Below are positions 25,503-32,600 of a DNA stretch of 33,808 bases, one piece after another. Origin of the DNA: Sphingomonadales bacterium (lineage in GTDB: Bacteria; Pseudomonadota; Alphaproteobacteria; Sphingomonadales; Sphingomonadaceae); assembly GCA_019750455.1 (NCBI GenBank), contig JAIEOM010000076.1, positions 1-33,808 of the forward strand, read 5' to 3'. The notes beneath the pieces were generated by a model, which was not told the origin of the DNA, ran no database searches, and saw only the letters and a program-made list of their open reading frames with translations. Position numbers and translations under genes: made by a program. Each line of letters starts with the position of its first letter. Within the stretch, counting starts at the first letter, position 1.

Positions 25503-27061
25503 TGGCCACGAAACCGAACCGGAGCATCGCCGAGCGGATGTTCGCGCGCAAATCGATTGCGCAGGTCCAGCGCGAAAGCGCAACGAGCGAACTGAAGCGT
25601 TCGCTTGGCAAGTGGAACCTGCTTCTTCTTGGCGTGGGCTGCATCATCGGGGCGGGGATTTTCGTTCGCACCGGAAGCGCGGCGGCGCTGCATGCAGGGC
25701 CGGCGGTGCTGCTGAGCTTCGTCGTCGCCGGTATCGTCTGCGCCTTTGCAGGCCTGTGCTATGCAGAACTGTCCTCGACCCTGCCGGTATCGGGTTCGGC
25801 CTACACTTATGGTTATACGACGCTGGGTGAGTTCGTGGCGTGGATCATGGGCGCGTTGCTGCTGCTCGAATACGGGCTGGCCGCGTCGGTCGTGGCGGTG
25901 GGCTGGGGCGGCTACGTCGTCAGCCTGCTCGCTGATTTCGGTATCCAGATCCCGCCGCAGTTTACAGGACCTGCCGGCTATCCGCTGATGAAGGATGGCG
26001 CGCCGGTGCTGGTTGACGGTCAGGTGGTGACGACAATCTTCAATCTTCCCGCCTTCCTCATCTGCCTGGCGCTGGCCGCCCTGTTGGTGGTCGGCGTTTC
26101 GGAAAGCGCGAAGGTCAACAATGTCATCGTCGCCATCAAGGTCAGCGTGCTGACCGCCTTCATCGTTGTCGGCGGATTGATCGTGCTGTCGAACCTGCCC
26201 GAGCTGGTGGCCAGCAACTGGGTGCCGTTCATCCCGGAAAACGAGGGTGACGGCAAGTTCGGCGTCGACGGGATCATGCGCGCGGCCTCGATCGTGTTCT
26301 TCGCCTATATCGGCTTCGAGGCGGTCTCGACTGCTGGGCAGGAAGCCAAGGATCCGGCCAGGGACATGCCGTTCGGCATTATCGGCAGCCTTGTGGTGTG
26401 CACGGTGATCTACATGCTGGTCGCCGCGATCATGACGCTGCTTGTGCCGTACAACGCTCTCAACGTTCCCGATCCCGTCGCAGTGGTCGTGGACAATTTC
26501 GGCGCGCAGTGGGGCTGGCTGGCCAAGATCATCAAGGTCGGCGCGATTATCGGCCTGACCTCTGTGGTTCTCGTGCTGATGTATGCGCAGACCCGCATCT
26601 TCTACACCATGGCGCGCGACGGGCTGCTGCCCAAGGTGTTCGCCCGTGTGAACAAGCGGTTCCACACGCCTGCGGTCAACACCATCGTTGTCGGCGCGGT
26701 GACGGCGGTTGCGGCGGGCTTCTTCGACATCAACGTGCTGGGCGATATGACTTCGGTCGGCACGCTGGCCGCCTTCGCGATCGTGTGTCTTTCGGTGATC
26801 TATCTGCGCCGGGCCGCTCCGGAACTGCCGCGCGGCTTCAAGGTGCCGCTCTATCCGGTGCTGCCGGTGCTGGGCATCCTGTCGTGTCTGTATCTGATCA
26901 CCACGGTGCCGCTGAATGTGCTGATGTTCTTCATCTACTACATGATCGGCGGGGTTGCGCTGTATTTCATTTACGGCATTCGCAATTCCAACCTGCAGCA
27001 TGGCGACCCGCAGGATGATGCGCCCGATATGGGCGAGTTCCCGGGGCCGGTGGTCGACTGA
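25502..27061 (+). CDS. APC-superfamily amino acid permease
   Basis: A 519-aa inner-membrane permease with about 12-14 hydrophobic segments, resembling cationic amino acid (CAT/YfnA-like) permeases. The unwound TM1 motif is GVGCIIGAGIFVRTG. Later marks are CYAELSSTLPVSGSAYTYGY, FFAYIGFEAVSTAGQEAKDPARDMPFGI and QTRIFYTMARDGLLPK, all typical of the APC family. It is preceded by an excellent Shine-Dalgarno (AGGGGGA). The substrate cannot be fixed from sequence; members carry basic or branched amino acids. It is divergent from panB, and its transcript ends at the strong terminator at 27084. Confidence 0.93.
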   Translation: MATKPNRSIAERMFARKSIAQVQRESATSELKRSLGKWNLLLLGVGCIIGAGIFVRTGSAAALHAGPAVLLSFVVAGIVCAFAGLCYAELSSTLPVSGSAYTYGYTTLGEFVAWIMGALLLLEYGLAASVVAVGWGGYVVSLLADFGIQIPPQFTGPAGYPLMKDGAPVLVDGQVVTTIFNLPAFLICLALAALLVVGVSESAKVNNVIVAIKVSVLTAFIVVGGLIVLSNLPELVASNWVPFIPENEGDGKFGVDGIMRAASIVFFAYIGFEAVSTAGQEAKDPARDMPFGIIGSLVVCTVIYMLVAAIMTLLVPYNALNVPDPVAVVVDNFGAQWGWLAKIIKVGAIIGLTSVVLVLMYAQTRIFYTMARDGLLPKVFARVNKRFHTPAVNTIVVGAVTAVAAGFFDINVLGDMTSVGTLAAFAIVCLSVIYLRRAAPELPRGFKVPLYPVLPVLGILSCLYLITTVPLNVLMFFIYYMIGGVALYFIYGIRNSNLQHGDPQDDAPDMGEFPGPVVD

Positions 27062-27083
27062 TCGACAACCTCTGGTGTGCGTG

Positions 27084-27118
27084 AAGGGCGCGGGGAGCAA
27101 ACGCTTCCCGCGCCCTTT
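27084..27118 (+). terminator. intrinsic terminator of the permease
   Basis: A 14-bp stem (AAGGGCGCGGGGAG, 27084-27097; CTTCCCGCGCCCTT, 27104-27117; one G-T pair) with a 6-nt loop, followed by T. It lies 22 nt after the permease stop. Its 3' end is only 5 nt from the -35 element of the imuA promoter, so the permease transcript ends just before that SOS promoter. Confidence 0.9.
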
Positions 27119-27122
27119 GCAT

Positions 27123-27157
27123 TTGCCAGCGCCGCGATGTTGGAACATAATGCGAAC
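27123..27157 (+). promoter_or_regulatory. SOS promoter P1 with LexA box, upstream of imuA
   Basis: A -35 TTGCCA (27123-27128) and -10 CATAAT (27146-27151) are exactly 17 bp apart, close to the sigma-70 consensus. The alphaproteobacterial LexA box GAAC-ATAATGC-GAAC (27143-27157) covers the -10, so LexA would block polymerase. The first candidate ATG is at 27160, near the expected transcription start, so the mRNA may be leaderless. Confidence 0.9.
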
Positions 27158-27159
27158 AG

Positions 27160-27939
27160 ATGAGTCGTTCGCCCATGCCCTCTACCGTTTTCAGACCCTC
27201 ACCCGCGCGCGTGTTGGCGCGCGGCCTGCCCGAGCCGCGCTGGCGGCCCGGCCTTGTCGCGCAGCCGTTCCATTCGGAAATCTTCGCCCCGGCAGACGAG
27301 GCGAGCGGGGCGGGGCTGGCGCTGGCTCTGGCGCGTGACGCCTTGACGTCATCGGGAGAGGGGCGGGGCGAGGATGACCGTCAGGTGTTGTGGGTACAGG
27401 ACCGTGCAGCGATCAGGCAGGGCGGGCGGCCGTGCCTTGCGGGCCTGTCGCCGGAGCTTGCGCACCGCCTGATCCATGTCGCCGCGGCCACACCGGAGGA
27501 TGCCCTGTTTGCGCTGGAAGAAGGGCTCAAGTGCCGCGACATCGCCTGCGTGATCGGGGAGATCGCGGGCAACCCGCGCGCGCTGTCCTTCACTGCCTCG
27601 CGCCGGCTCAGCCTGACGGCCGAGCGCCACGGGGTCAGGCTGTGGCTGGTGCGCTTGGATGCGCAGCCCGATCTGTCCTCGGCCCGGATGCGCTGGCAGG
27701 CGCGCTCTGCCCCTTCCGCAGCCCCGCGCTGGAACCCCGCTGCCCCCGGGCCTGCCTCATGGCAGGCAGAACTGTTCCGCGCGCGAGCCCACGCGCCGGG
27801 CCAATGGATGCTGAGCGATGATGCAGGAACCCTGCGCATCCGCCACGATCCCGACCTCGACTCCGCTGCCGCGCCGGATCCTCGCTATCTGGCTCGCCCG
27901 ACTGTCGGTCGATCGCTGGCGGCGCGCACACACGCCTGA
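27160..27939 (+). CDS. imuA: ImuA-like SOS mutagenesis protein
   Basis: 259 aa from ATG 27160; ATG 27175 (254 aa) is an equal alternative because no Shine-Dalgarno precedes either. The protein has the degenerate RecA-like shape of ImuA: a core with VLWVQDRAAIRQGGRPC, HRLIHVAAATPEDALFALEEGLKCRDIACVIGEI and ASRRLSLTAERHGVRLWLVRL, ending in a basic/Ala-Pro-rich tail. No intact Walker A is seen. ImuA works with ImuB and DnaE2 in error-prone translesion synthesis during the SOS response. It is LexA-boxed and overlaps imuB by 122 nt. Function is assigned from order (imuA-imuB, then dnaE2 downstream) and overall sequence character. Confidence 0.85.
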   Translation: MSRSPMPSTVFRPSPARVLARGLPEPRWRPGLVAQPFHSEIFAPADEASGAGLALALARDALTSSGEGRGEDDRQVLWVQDRAAIRQGGRPCLAGLSPELAHRLIHVAAATPEDALFALEEGLKCRDIACVIGEIAGNPRALSFTASRRLSLTAERHGVRLWLVRLDAQPDLSSARMRWQARSAPSAAPRWNPAAPGPASWQAELFRARAHAPGQWMLSDDAGTLRIRHDPDLDSAAAPDPRYLARPTVGRSLAARTHA

Positions 27940-29440
27940 GGCGGACACTGCCCCGACCGCGCTGATCCTCGAGACAGCGCACGGCCCGCGCATCACGGCT
28001 GCCAATCAGGCCGGCATCGCCGCAGGTGCGCGCCCCGGCATGCTGCTCGCCGATGCGCGGGCGCTGTGTCCCGAACTTGCTGCTGTCCCGGCCGATCCGG
28101 CGGGCGATCTTGCCGCACTCGAAAAGCTCGCCCTGTGGGCGCAGCGGTGGGGGCCGTGGAGCGCGCTCGACCCGCCCGATGGCCTGCTGGTCGATGTCAC
28201 CGGCGCCGCCCACCTGTTTGGGGGCGAGGAGCGGCTGCTCGGGGATGTCGCACGCGCCTTCGCCGCGCGGGGCTTCACCGTCCGGCCCGCGCTGGCACCC
28301 ACGGCAGGCGCGGCATGGGCGCTTTCGCATTATGGACGGGGGGCGGCGATCCTTGCCCCGCAAGATGATCCGCTGCGCCTGCTGGCCGATCTGCCGGTCG
28401 CGGCGCTACGGCTCGACGATGACGTGCTCACCGTGCTGCGCCGCCTTGGTATCAAGCGGCTCGGGGAGCTTGCCGGCGTGAGCGGCGCAGGCGATGATCC
28501 GGTGCAGGAGGCCGCCGCGCGCGATGCGCTGCGCCGCCGTTTCCGCAATCGCCATTCCCCCGCCGCCAATCCGCTGCTGCGCCTTGACCAGCTGCTCGGC
28601 CGCGTGCCGGAACCGCTGCTGCCGGTGATCGCGCGAGCCATGCCGCTGGTGCAGCGCCGGTTGATGGAGCCGCTGCGCCACCGCGCGCTGCTCGACACAG
28701 TCCTCGCCGATCTCGCCGCCGCCATGGTCCGCGAGCTCGAGGCGCGGGGCGAGGGGGCGCGGCGGCTCGAACTGGCGCTGTGGCGGGTCGATGGCGAGGT
28801 GCTGCAACGCCGCATCGAACTCGCCGCCGCCACCCGCGAGGCGGCGCACATCACCCGGCTGTTCGCCGCGCGGCTTGACGATGTCGACGCCGGATTCGGG
28901 ATCGAGATGGTGCAGCTGCGCGCCAGCTGGAGCGAGCCGCTGCACCTCGCACAGACCGATCTCGATGCTGCGGCAGAAGATCACGGCACCGCGCTGGCCG
29001 CCTGCATCGATCGGTTGACGGTGCGACTCGGGCCGAAAGCCGTGACCCGCCCGGTCTCCCGCGCCAGCCACATTCCCGAGCGCGCACAAGGCTGGCAGCC
29101 CCCGCTCGCGCCTGTGCCGGCAAGCCAGCAGGCGCTTGCCTTCCACACCCGGCCGCTGAAACTGCTCGACCGTCCGGAGCCGATCGCGGTGCTCTATGCC
29201 TCGCCCGACGGAATCCCCCAGCGTTTCCGCTGGCGCGGGGCGGTGCACGAGGTTGTGCGGGTCGAGGGGCCGGAGCGAATTGCGCCCGAATGGTGGCGCG
29301 AACGCTCCACCACGCGTCTGCGCGATTACTACCGGATCGAGGACGAGGCCGGGCGGCGCTACTGGATCTACCGCCTCGGCATTGCGGGCGACGGGCGGGG
29401 CGGGGTGCCCGACTGGTTTCTGCAAGGCCTGTGCGCCTGA
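27818..29440 (+). CDS. imuB: ImuB, Y-family polymerase-like mutasome subunit
   Basis: 540 aa from ATG 27818 (or the adjacent ATG 27821); no later start keeps the conserved opening RRILAIWLARLSVDRWRR, so the 122-nt overlap with imuA appears real. The Y-family fold is recognisable: fingers/palm (PTALILETAHGPRITAANQAGIAAGARPGMLLADARAL), then the LLVDVTGAAHLFGGE segment, the ALAPTAGAAWALSHYG strand, and a thumb with helix-hairpin-helix (LRRLGIKRLGELA). The catalytic acidic residues of motif I are missing (LAIWLARL instead of DxDxF), so it is non-catalytic, as known for ImuB. ImuB bridges DnaE2 and the beta clamp. The C-terminal part (DYYRIEDEAGRRYWIYRLG) is the usual ImuB tail. Confidence 0.93.
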   Translation: MMQEPCASATIPTSTPLPRRILAIWLARLSVDRWRRAHTPEADTAPTALILETAHGPRITAANQAGIAAGARPGMLLADARALCPELAAVPADPAGDLAALEKLALWAQRWGPWSALDPPDGLLVDVTGAAHLFGGEERLLGDVARAFAARGFTVRPALAPTAGAAWALSHYGRGAAILAPQDDPLRLLADLPVAALRLDDDVLTVLRRLGIKRLGELAGVSGAGDDPVQEAAARDALRRRFRNRHSPAANPLLRLDQLLGRVPEPLLPVIARAMPLVQRRLMEPLRHRALLDTVLADLAAAMVRELEARGEGARRLELALWRVDGEVLQRRIELAAATREAAHITRLFAARLDDVDAGFGIEMVQLRASWSEPLHLAQTDLDAAAEDHGTALAACIDRLTVRLGPKAVTRPVSRASHIPERAQGWQPPLAPVPASQQALAFHTRPLKLLDRPEPIAVLYASPDGIPQRFRWRGAVHEVVRVEGPERIAPEWWRERSTTRLRDYYRIEDEAGRRYWIYRLGIAGDGRGGVPDWFLQGLCA

Positions 29441-29499
29441 TCGGGCCCGCTTTGCGCGCTCAACATTTTTTTACCGTTTTGTGCGACGTTGCTTTCGCT

Positions 29500-29832
29500 A
29501 TGAACCTGCACTCGATCCCTCGTGGCGCCGAACGCCGGCCGATGAGCCTGACGGTGAAGAGCCGTGTGCGTTCGCGCGTAGTGTTCGTCGAACTGCTCGA
29601 TCTGTCCGAAGGCGGCTGCAAGATCCGCGCGAAGCCGGGCTTTGCCGAAGTGGGCGACCGGGTGACGATGAAGGTCAACGGCATCAACACCCCGCTCGGC
29701 GCGGTCGCCTGGATCGAGGGCGGACTGGCCGGAGTCGCCTTCGAAGGCGCAATGCACCCCGCGGTGCTCGATTTCCTGTGTCAGGGCGGTAGCGCACTTC
29801 AGGAAAGCCCCAGGCTGCGACGCATCCTCTGA
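29500..29832 (+). CDS. PilZ-domain protein
   Basis: The ORF track starts inside imuB; ATG 29500 gives a 110-aa single-domain protein. PilZ features are an arginine-rich N-terminal segment (ERRPMSLTVKSRVRSRV, providing the RxxxR-type motif) and ELLDLSEGGCKIRAKPGF, matching the (D/N)xSxxG motif that binds cyclic di-GMP. It then continues as a short beta barrel (GDRVTMKVNG.. GAVAWIEGGLAGVAFEG). It is probably cytosolic and a c-di-GMP effector. It lies between imuB and the second SOS promoter, so it is either read through from P1 or has its own promoter. No Shine-Dalgarno is visible. Its connection to DNA damage is unproven. Confidence 0.85.
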   Translation: MNLHSIPRGAERRPMSLTVKSRVRSRVVFVELLDLSEGGCKIRAKPGFAEVGDRVTMKVNGINTPLGAVAWIEGGLAGVAFEGAMHPAVLDFLCQGGSALQESPRLRRIL

Positions 29833-29837
29833 CGGCT

Positions 29838-29847
29838 GCTTGCAAGC
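29838..29847. other. 10-bp palindrome after the PilZ gene
   Basis: GCTTGCAAGC is a perfect palindrome between the PilZ stop and promoter P2. It may be chance or a small operator. Confidence 0.3.
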
Positions 29848-29854
29848 TTTGCAT

Positions 29855-29887
29855 TTGGCAGGAGGGCTGTTGGAACATATAAGGAAC
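29855..29887 (+). promoter_or_regulatory. SOS promoter P2 with LexA box, upstream of the radical-SAM gene
   Basis: A -35 TTGGCA (29855-29860) and -10 TATAAG (29878-29883) have a 17-bp spacer. The LexA box GAAC-ATATAAG-GAAC (29873-29887) overlaps the -10. The flanks resemble P1 closely (TTTGCATTTGsCAG and TGTTGGAACATA are shared), and a 2-nt shift of the box relative to the -35 is compensated so the promoter spacing stays 17. The transcript is expected to start near 29890 and leave a leader of about 23 nt to the radical-SAM ATG at 29913. Confidence 0.9.
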
Positions 29888-29912
29888 ACATGAAAGGTGT
29901 TTCCCGGTTCCC

Positions 29913-31151
29913 ATGGTCCAGCAGTCACTTCGCCAGAAGCTCGAAATCCTTGCCGACGCGGCAAAATATGATGCCTCCTGCGCGTCCTCCGGCACGGCGA
30001 AGAAGAATTCGCTGGGCGGAAAAGGCGTGGGCTCGACCGAGGGGATGGGCATCTGCCACGCCTATGCGCCGGACGGGCGGTGCATCTCGCTTCTCAAGAT
30101 CCTGCTGACCAACCACTGCATCTTCGATTGCCATTACTGCATCAACCGCAAGAGCTCGAATGTGGCGCGGGCGCGGTTCACCCCGCAGGAGGTGGTGGAC
30201 CTGACGCTGAACTTCTACCGCCGCAACTATATCGAAGGGCTGTTCCTTTCTTCAGGCATCGTCAAGAACGCCAACCACACGATGGAACAGCTGGTCGAAG
30301 TCGCCCGCATCCTGCGGGAGGAGCATGATTTTCGCGGCTACATCCACCTCAAGACCATCCCCGAGGCCGATGCCGAGATCATTCACGCTGCGGGCCTTTA
30401 TGCCGACCGCGTCTCGATCAATGTCGAACTGCCCACGGACACGGGCCTCACACGCCTCGCACCCGACAAGAACGCGCGGCAGATCGAGGGTGCGATGGGC
30501 CGCACCAAGGCGCGGATCGTGCAGGCCAAGGACGAAAGGAAACGCTTCCGCCACGCGCCCCGCTTTGCGCCGGCGGGCCAATCGACCCAGATGATCGTCG
30601 GCGCGGACGATGCCTCGGATAGCGCGATCATCGGCAAGGCGAGCCGTCTTTATGGCGATTTTGGCCTCAGGCGCGTTTATTACAGCGCCTTCTCGCCCAT
30701 CCCCGATGCCTCGGCAGTACTGCCGCTGAAGCGTCCCCCGCTGCTGCGGGAGCATCGCCTGTACCAGTCGGACTGGCTGATGCGCTTCTACGGTTTCGCC
30801 CCGCAGGAGGTGGCGGACGCGGCGGAGGCGGATGGCAATCTGCCGCTCGATATCGACCCCAAGCTGGCCTGGGCGCTGAAGTTCCGGGAGAGCTTCCCGG
30901 TCGATGTGAACCGCGCGCCCAAGGAGCTGCTGTTGCGGGTGCCGGGGTTGGGCACCAAGGCGGTCGCCCGCATCCTCGCTTCGCGCCGGCACCGGAACTT
31001 GCGCCTTGATGATGTGGCGCGGCTGACGGCCTCGGTGACCAAGGTGCGCCCCTTCATCTGCACCATCGACTGGCGACCGACGCTGCTCACCGACCGGGCG
31101 GATCTGCGGGGGCTGCTGACGCCGAGATCCGAGCAGCTGGAGCTGTTCTGA
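29913..31151 (+). CDS. radical SAM DNA-repair-type protein (TIGR03916-like)
   Basis: A 412-aa protein with the radical-SAM cluster motif C-x3-C-x2-C in HCIFDCHYC (C69, C73, C76) within an N-terminal half-barrel. Strongly family-typical stretches are SSGTAKKNSLGGKGVGSTEGMGICHAYAPDGRC and FLSSGIVKNANHTMEQLVEVA. The C-terminal third has a helix-hairpin-helix DNA-binding motif (LLLRVPGLGTKAVARILASR). This is the putative DNA modification/repair radical-SAM family that commonly sits beside UdgX; its reaction is unknown. It is under LexA promoter P2. Its stop (TGATG) overlaps the udgX start by 1 nt, so the two are translationally coupled. Confidence 0.93.
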   Translation: MVQQSLRQKLEILADAAKYDASCASSGTAKKNSLGGKGVGSTEGMGICHAYAPDGRCISLLKILLTNHCIFDCHYCINRKSSNVARARFTPQEVVDLTLNFYRRNYIEGLFLSSGIVKNANHTMEQLVEVARILREEHDFRGYIHLKTIPEADAEIIHAAGLYADRVSINVELPTDTGLTRLAPDKNARQIEGAMGRTKARIVQAKDERKRFRHAPRFAPAGQSTQMIVGADDASDSAIIGKASRLYGDFGLRRVYYSAFSPIPDASAVLPLKRPPLLREHRLYQSDWLMRFYGFAPQEVADAAEADGNLPLDIDPKLAWALKFRESFPVDVNRAPKELLLRVPGLGTKAVARILASRRHRNLRLDDVARLTASVTKVRPFICTIDWRPTLLTDRADLRGLLTPRSEQLELF

Positions 31152-32599
31152 TGACCGCCATGCAGCATGTCTCCCTCGGCTCCCACTACGCCGTGCACCT
31201 GCCTGCGCCCGACGACTTCATCTTCTGGCGTGAGCGGGCGCGGGGGCTGGTGCAGTGCGATGTGCCGCCCGACCGGGTCAGCTGGATCGAGCCGGGCGGG
31301 ACGGGCGATCTGTTCGCCTCGGAAGGTCCTTCACGCGGCGAGAAGCGCTTGCCGGTGCCCCCCGCAGACCCGCGCCCAGTGCGCGCCAGCCAGCGGTTCC
31401 TCACCATCGCCCGCAGCGCCGCGCTCCACTCCGATCCCGCACGCTTCGGGCTGCTTTACCGCGTGCTGTGGCGATTGCAGCGCAATCCGCGGCTGATGGA
31501 GGACAAGGCCGACCCCGAGGTGCGCCGGATCGAGGAGCTCGCCAAATCGGTCCGCCGCGATGCGCACAAGATGCATGCCTTCGTGCGCTTCCGCGAGGTA
31601 GCCGAGGAAGACGGCACGCCCCACTTCGTCGCCTGGTTCGAGCCCGATCACCACATCGTGCGCGCCGAAGCGGCGTTCTTCATGCGCCGCTTCGCCAATA
31701 TGCGCTGGTCGATCCTCACCCCGCGCGGGAGCATCCACTGGGACGGCGAGGTGATGCGCGAAGGCCCGCCCGCGCGGCGCGAGGATGCCCCCGGCGGCGA
31801 TCCCGTCGAGGACCTGTGGCGCTCCTACTACGCCTCGATCTTCAACCCCGCGCGATTGAAGGTCGGCGCGATGCTCTCGGAGATGCCGAAGAAATACTGG
31901 AAGAACCTGCCCGAGGCCGAGCTGATCCCGCAGCTGATTGCAGGCGCGCAGGCGCGCGAGGCGGCGATGGTCAAGGCAGGGGAGCGCGAAGAGCGGAGGC
32001 GGCCTGCCTCGCTCGCCGAAGTCGCGCAAGGCGCAGCCGCCTGTCGGGATTGTCCGATCGCCGATTGCGGCACCCGCGCGGTGGCGGGAGAGGGGGCACT
32101 GGACGCGGCCCTGATGATCGTCGGCGAACAGCCCGGCGATCAGGAAGACCTTGCCGGACGGCCTTTCGTCGGTCCGGCGGGGCAGTTGCTGGACGATCAT
32201 CTGACGCATGCCGGGATCGACCGCAACGCCGCCTACGTCACCAACGCGGTCAAGCACTTCAAGTTCGCCTGGAAAGGCAAGCACCGGCTCCACCAGTCGC
32301 CGGCCGCAAAGGAGATCGATACCTGCCGCTGGTGGCTTGAGGCCGAGCGGGCGCTGGTGCAACCCCGCCTAGTGCTGGCGCTGGGGGCGAGTGCCGCGCG
32401 GGGCCTGCTGGGCCGCACCGTCAGCGTCGGGCGCGAGCGGGGACGGGCGATCATGCTCGATGACGGGGCGGAGCTATGGGTGACTGTCCACCCATCCTAC
32501 CTCCTGCGCCTAGAGGGCGCGGCGCGCGAGGAGCAGGCGCGTCTGTTCGCGGCGGACCTCGCGGCAGTGAAGGAGCGACTTGCGGAGCTGGCGGGGTGA
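31151..32599 (+). CDS. udgX: DUF4130-UdgX fusion, uracil-DNA crosslinking glycosylase family
   Basis: 482 aa. An N-terminal DUF4130/TIGR03915-type domain (about residues 90-270: LLYRVLWRLQRNPRLMEDKAD, FVAWFEPDHHIVRAEAAFFM) is fused to a family-4-like UDG domain (about 285-482). UDG motifs: VGEQPGDQEDLAGRPFVGPAG (from G325) and HPSYLLR (H447). Fe-S candidates are C298, C301 and C392; the third family-4 cysteine position is histidine here (AVKHF, H369). The UdgX-specific loop reads GKHRLHQSP (H381), where the Mycobacterium smegmatis form is KRRIH as I recall. The final His, which bonds covalently to the uracil-derived site, is kept. It starts 1 nt inside the previous stop, and dnaE2 begins one base after its own stop. 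Confidence 0.93.
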   Translation: MTAMQHVSLGSHYAVHLPAPDDFIFWRERARGLVQCDVPPDRVSWIEPGGTGDLFASEGPSRGEKRLPVPPADPRPVRASQRFLTIARSAALHSDPARFGLLYRVLWRLQRNPRLMEDKADPEVRRIEELAKSVRRDAHKMHAFVRFREVAEEDGTPHFVAWFEPDHHIVRAEAAFFMRRFANMRWSILTPRGSIHWDGEVMREGPPARREDAPGGDPVEDLWRSYYASIFNPARLKVGAMLSEMPKKYWKNLPEAELIPQLIAGAQAREAAMVKAGEREERRRPASLAEVAQGAAACRDCPIADCGTRAVAGEGALDAALMIVGEQPGDQEDLAGRPFVGPAGQLLDDHLTHAGIDRNAAYVTNAVKHFKFAWKGKHRLHQSPAAKEIDTCRWWLEAERALVQPRLVLALGASAARGLLGRTVSVGRERGRAIMLDDGAELWVTVHPSYLLRLEGAAREEQARLFAADLAAVKERLAELAG

Positions 32600-32600
32600 A

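Noticed and set aside
29890-30108. 72-aa ORF starting directly after LexA box P2
   Set aside because: It lies out of frame over the start of the radical-SAM gene and has no recognisable features; it is probably chance.
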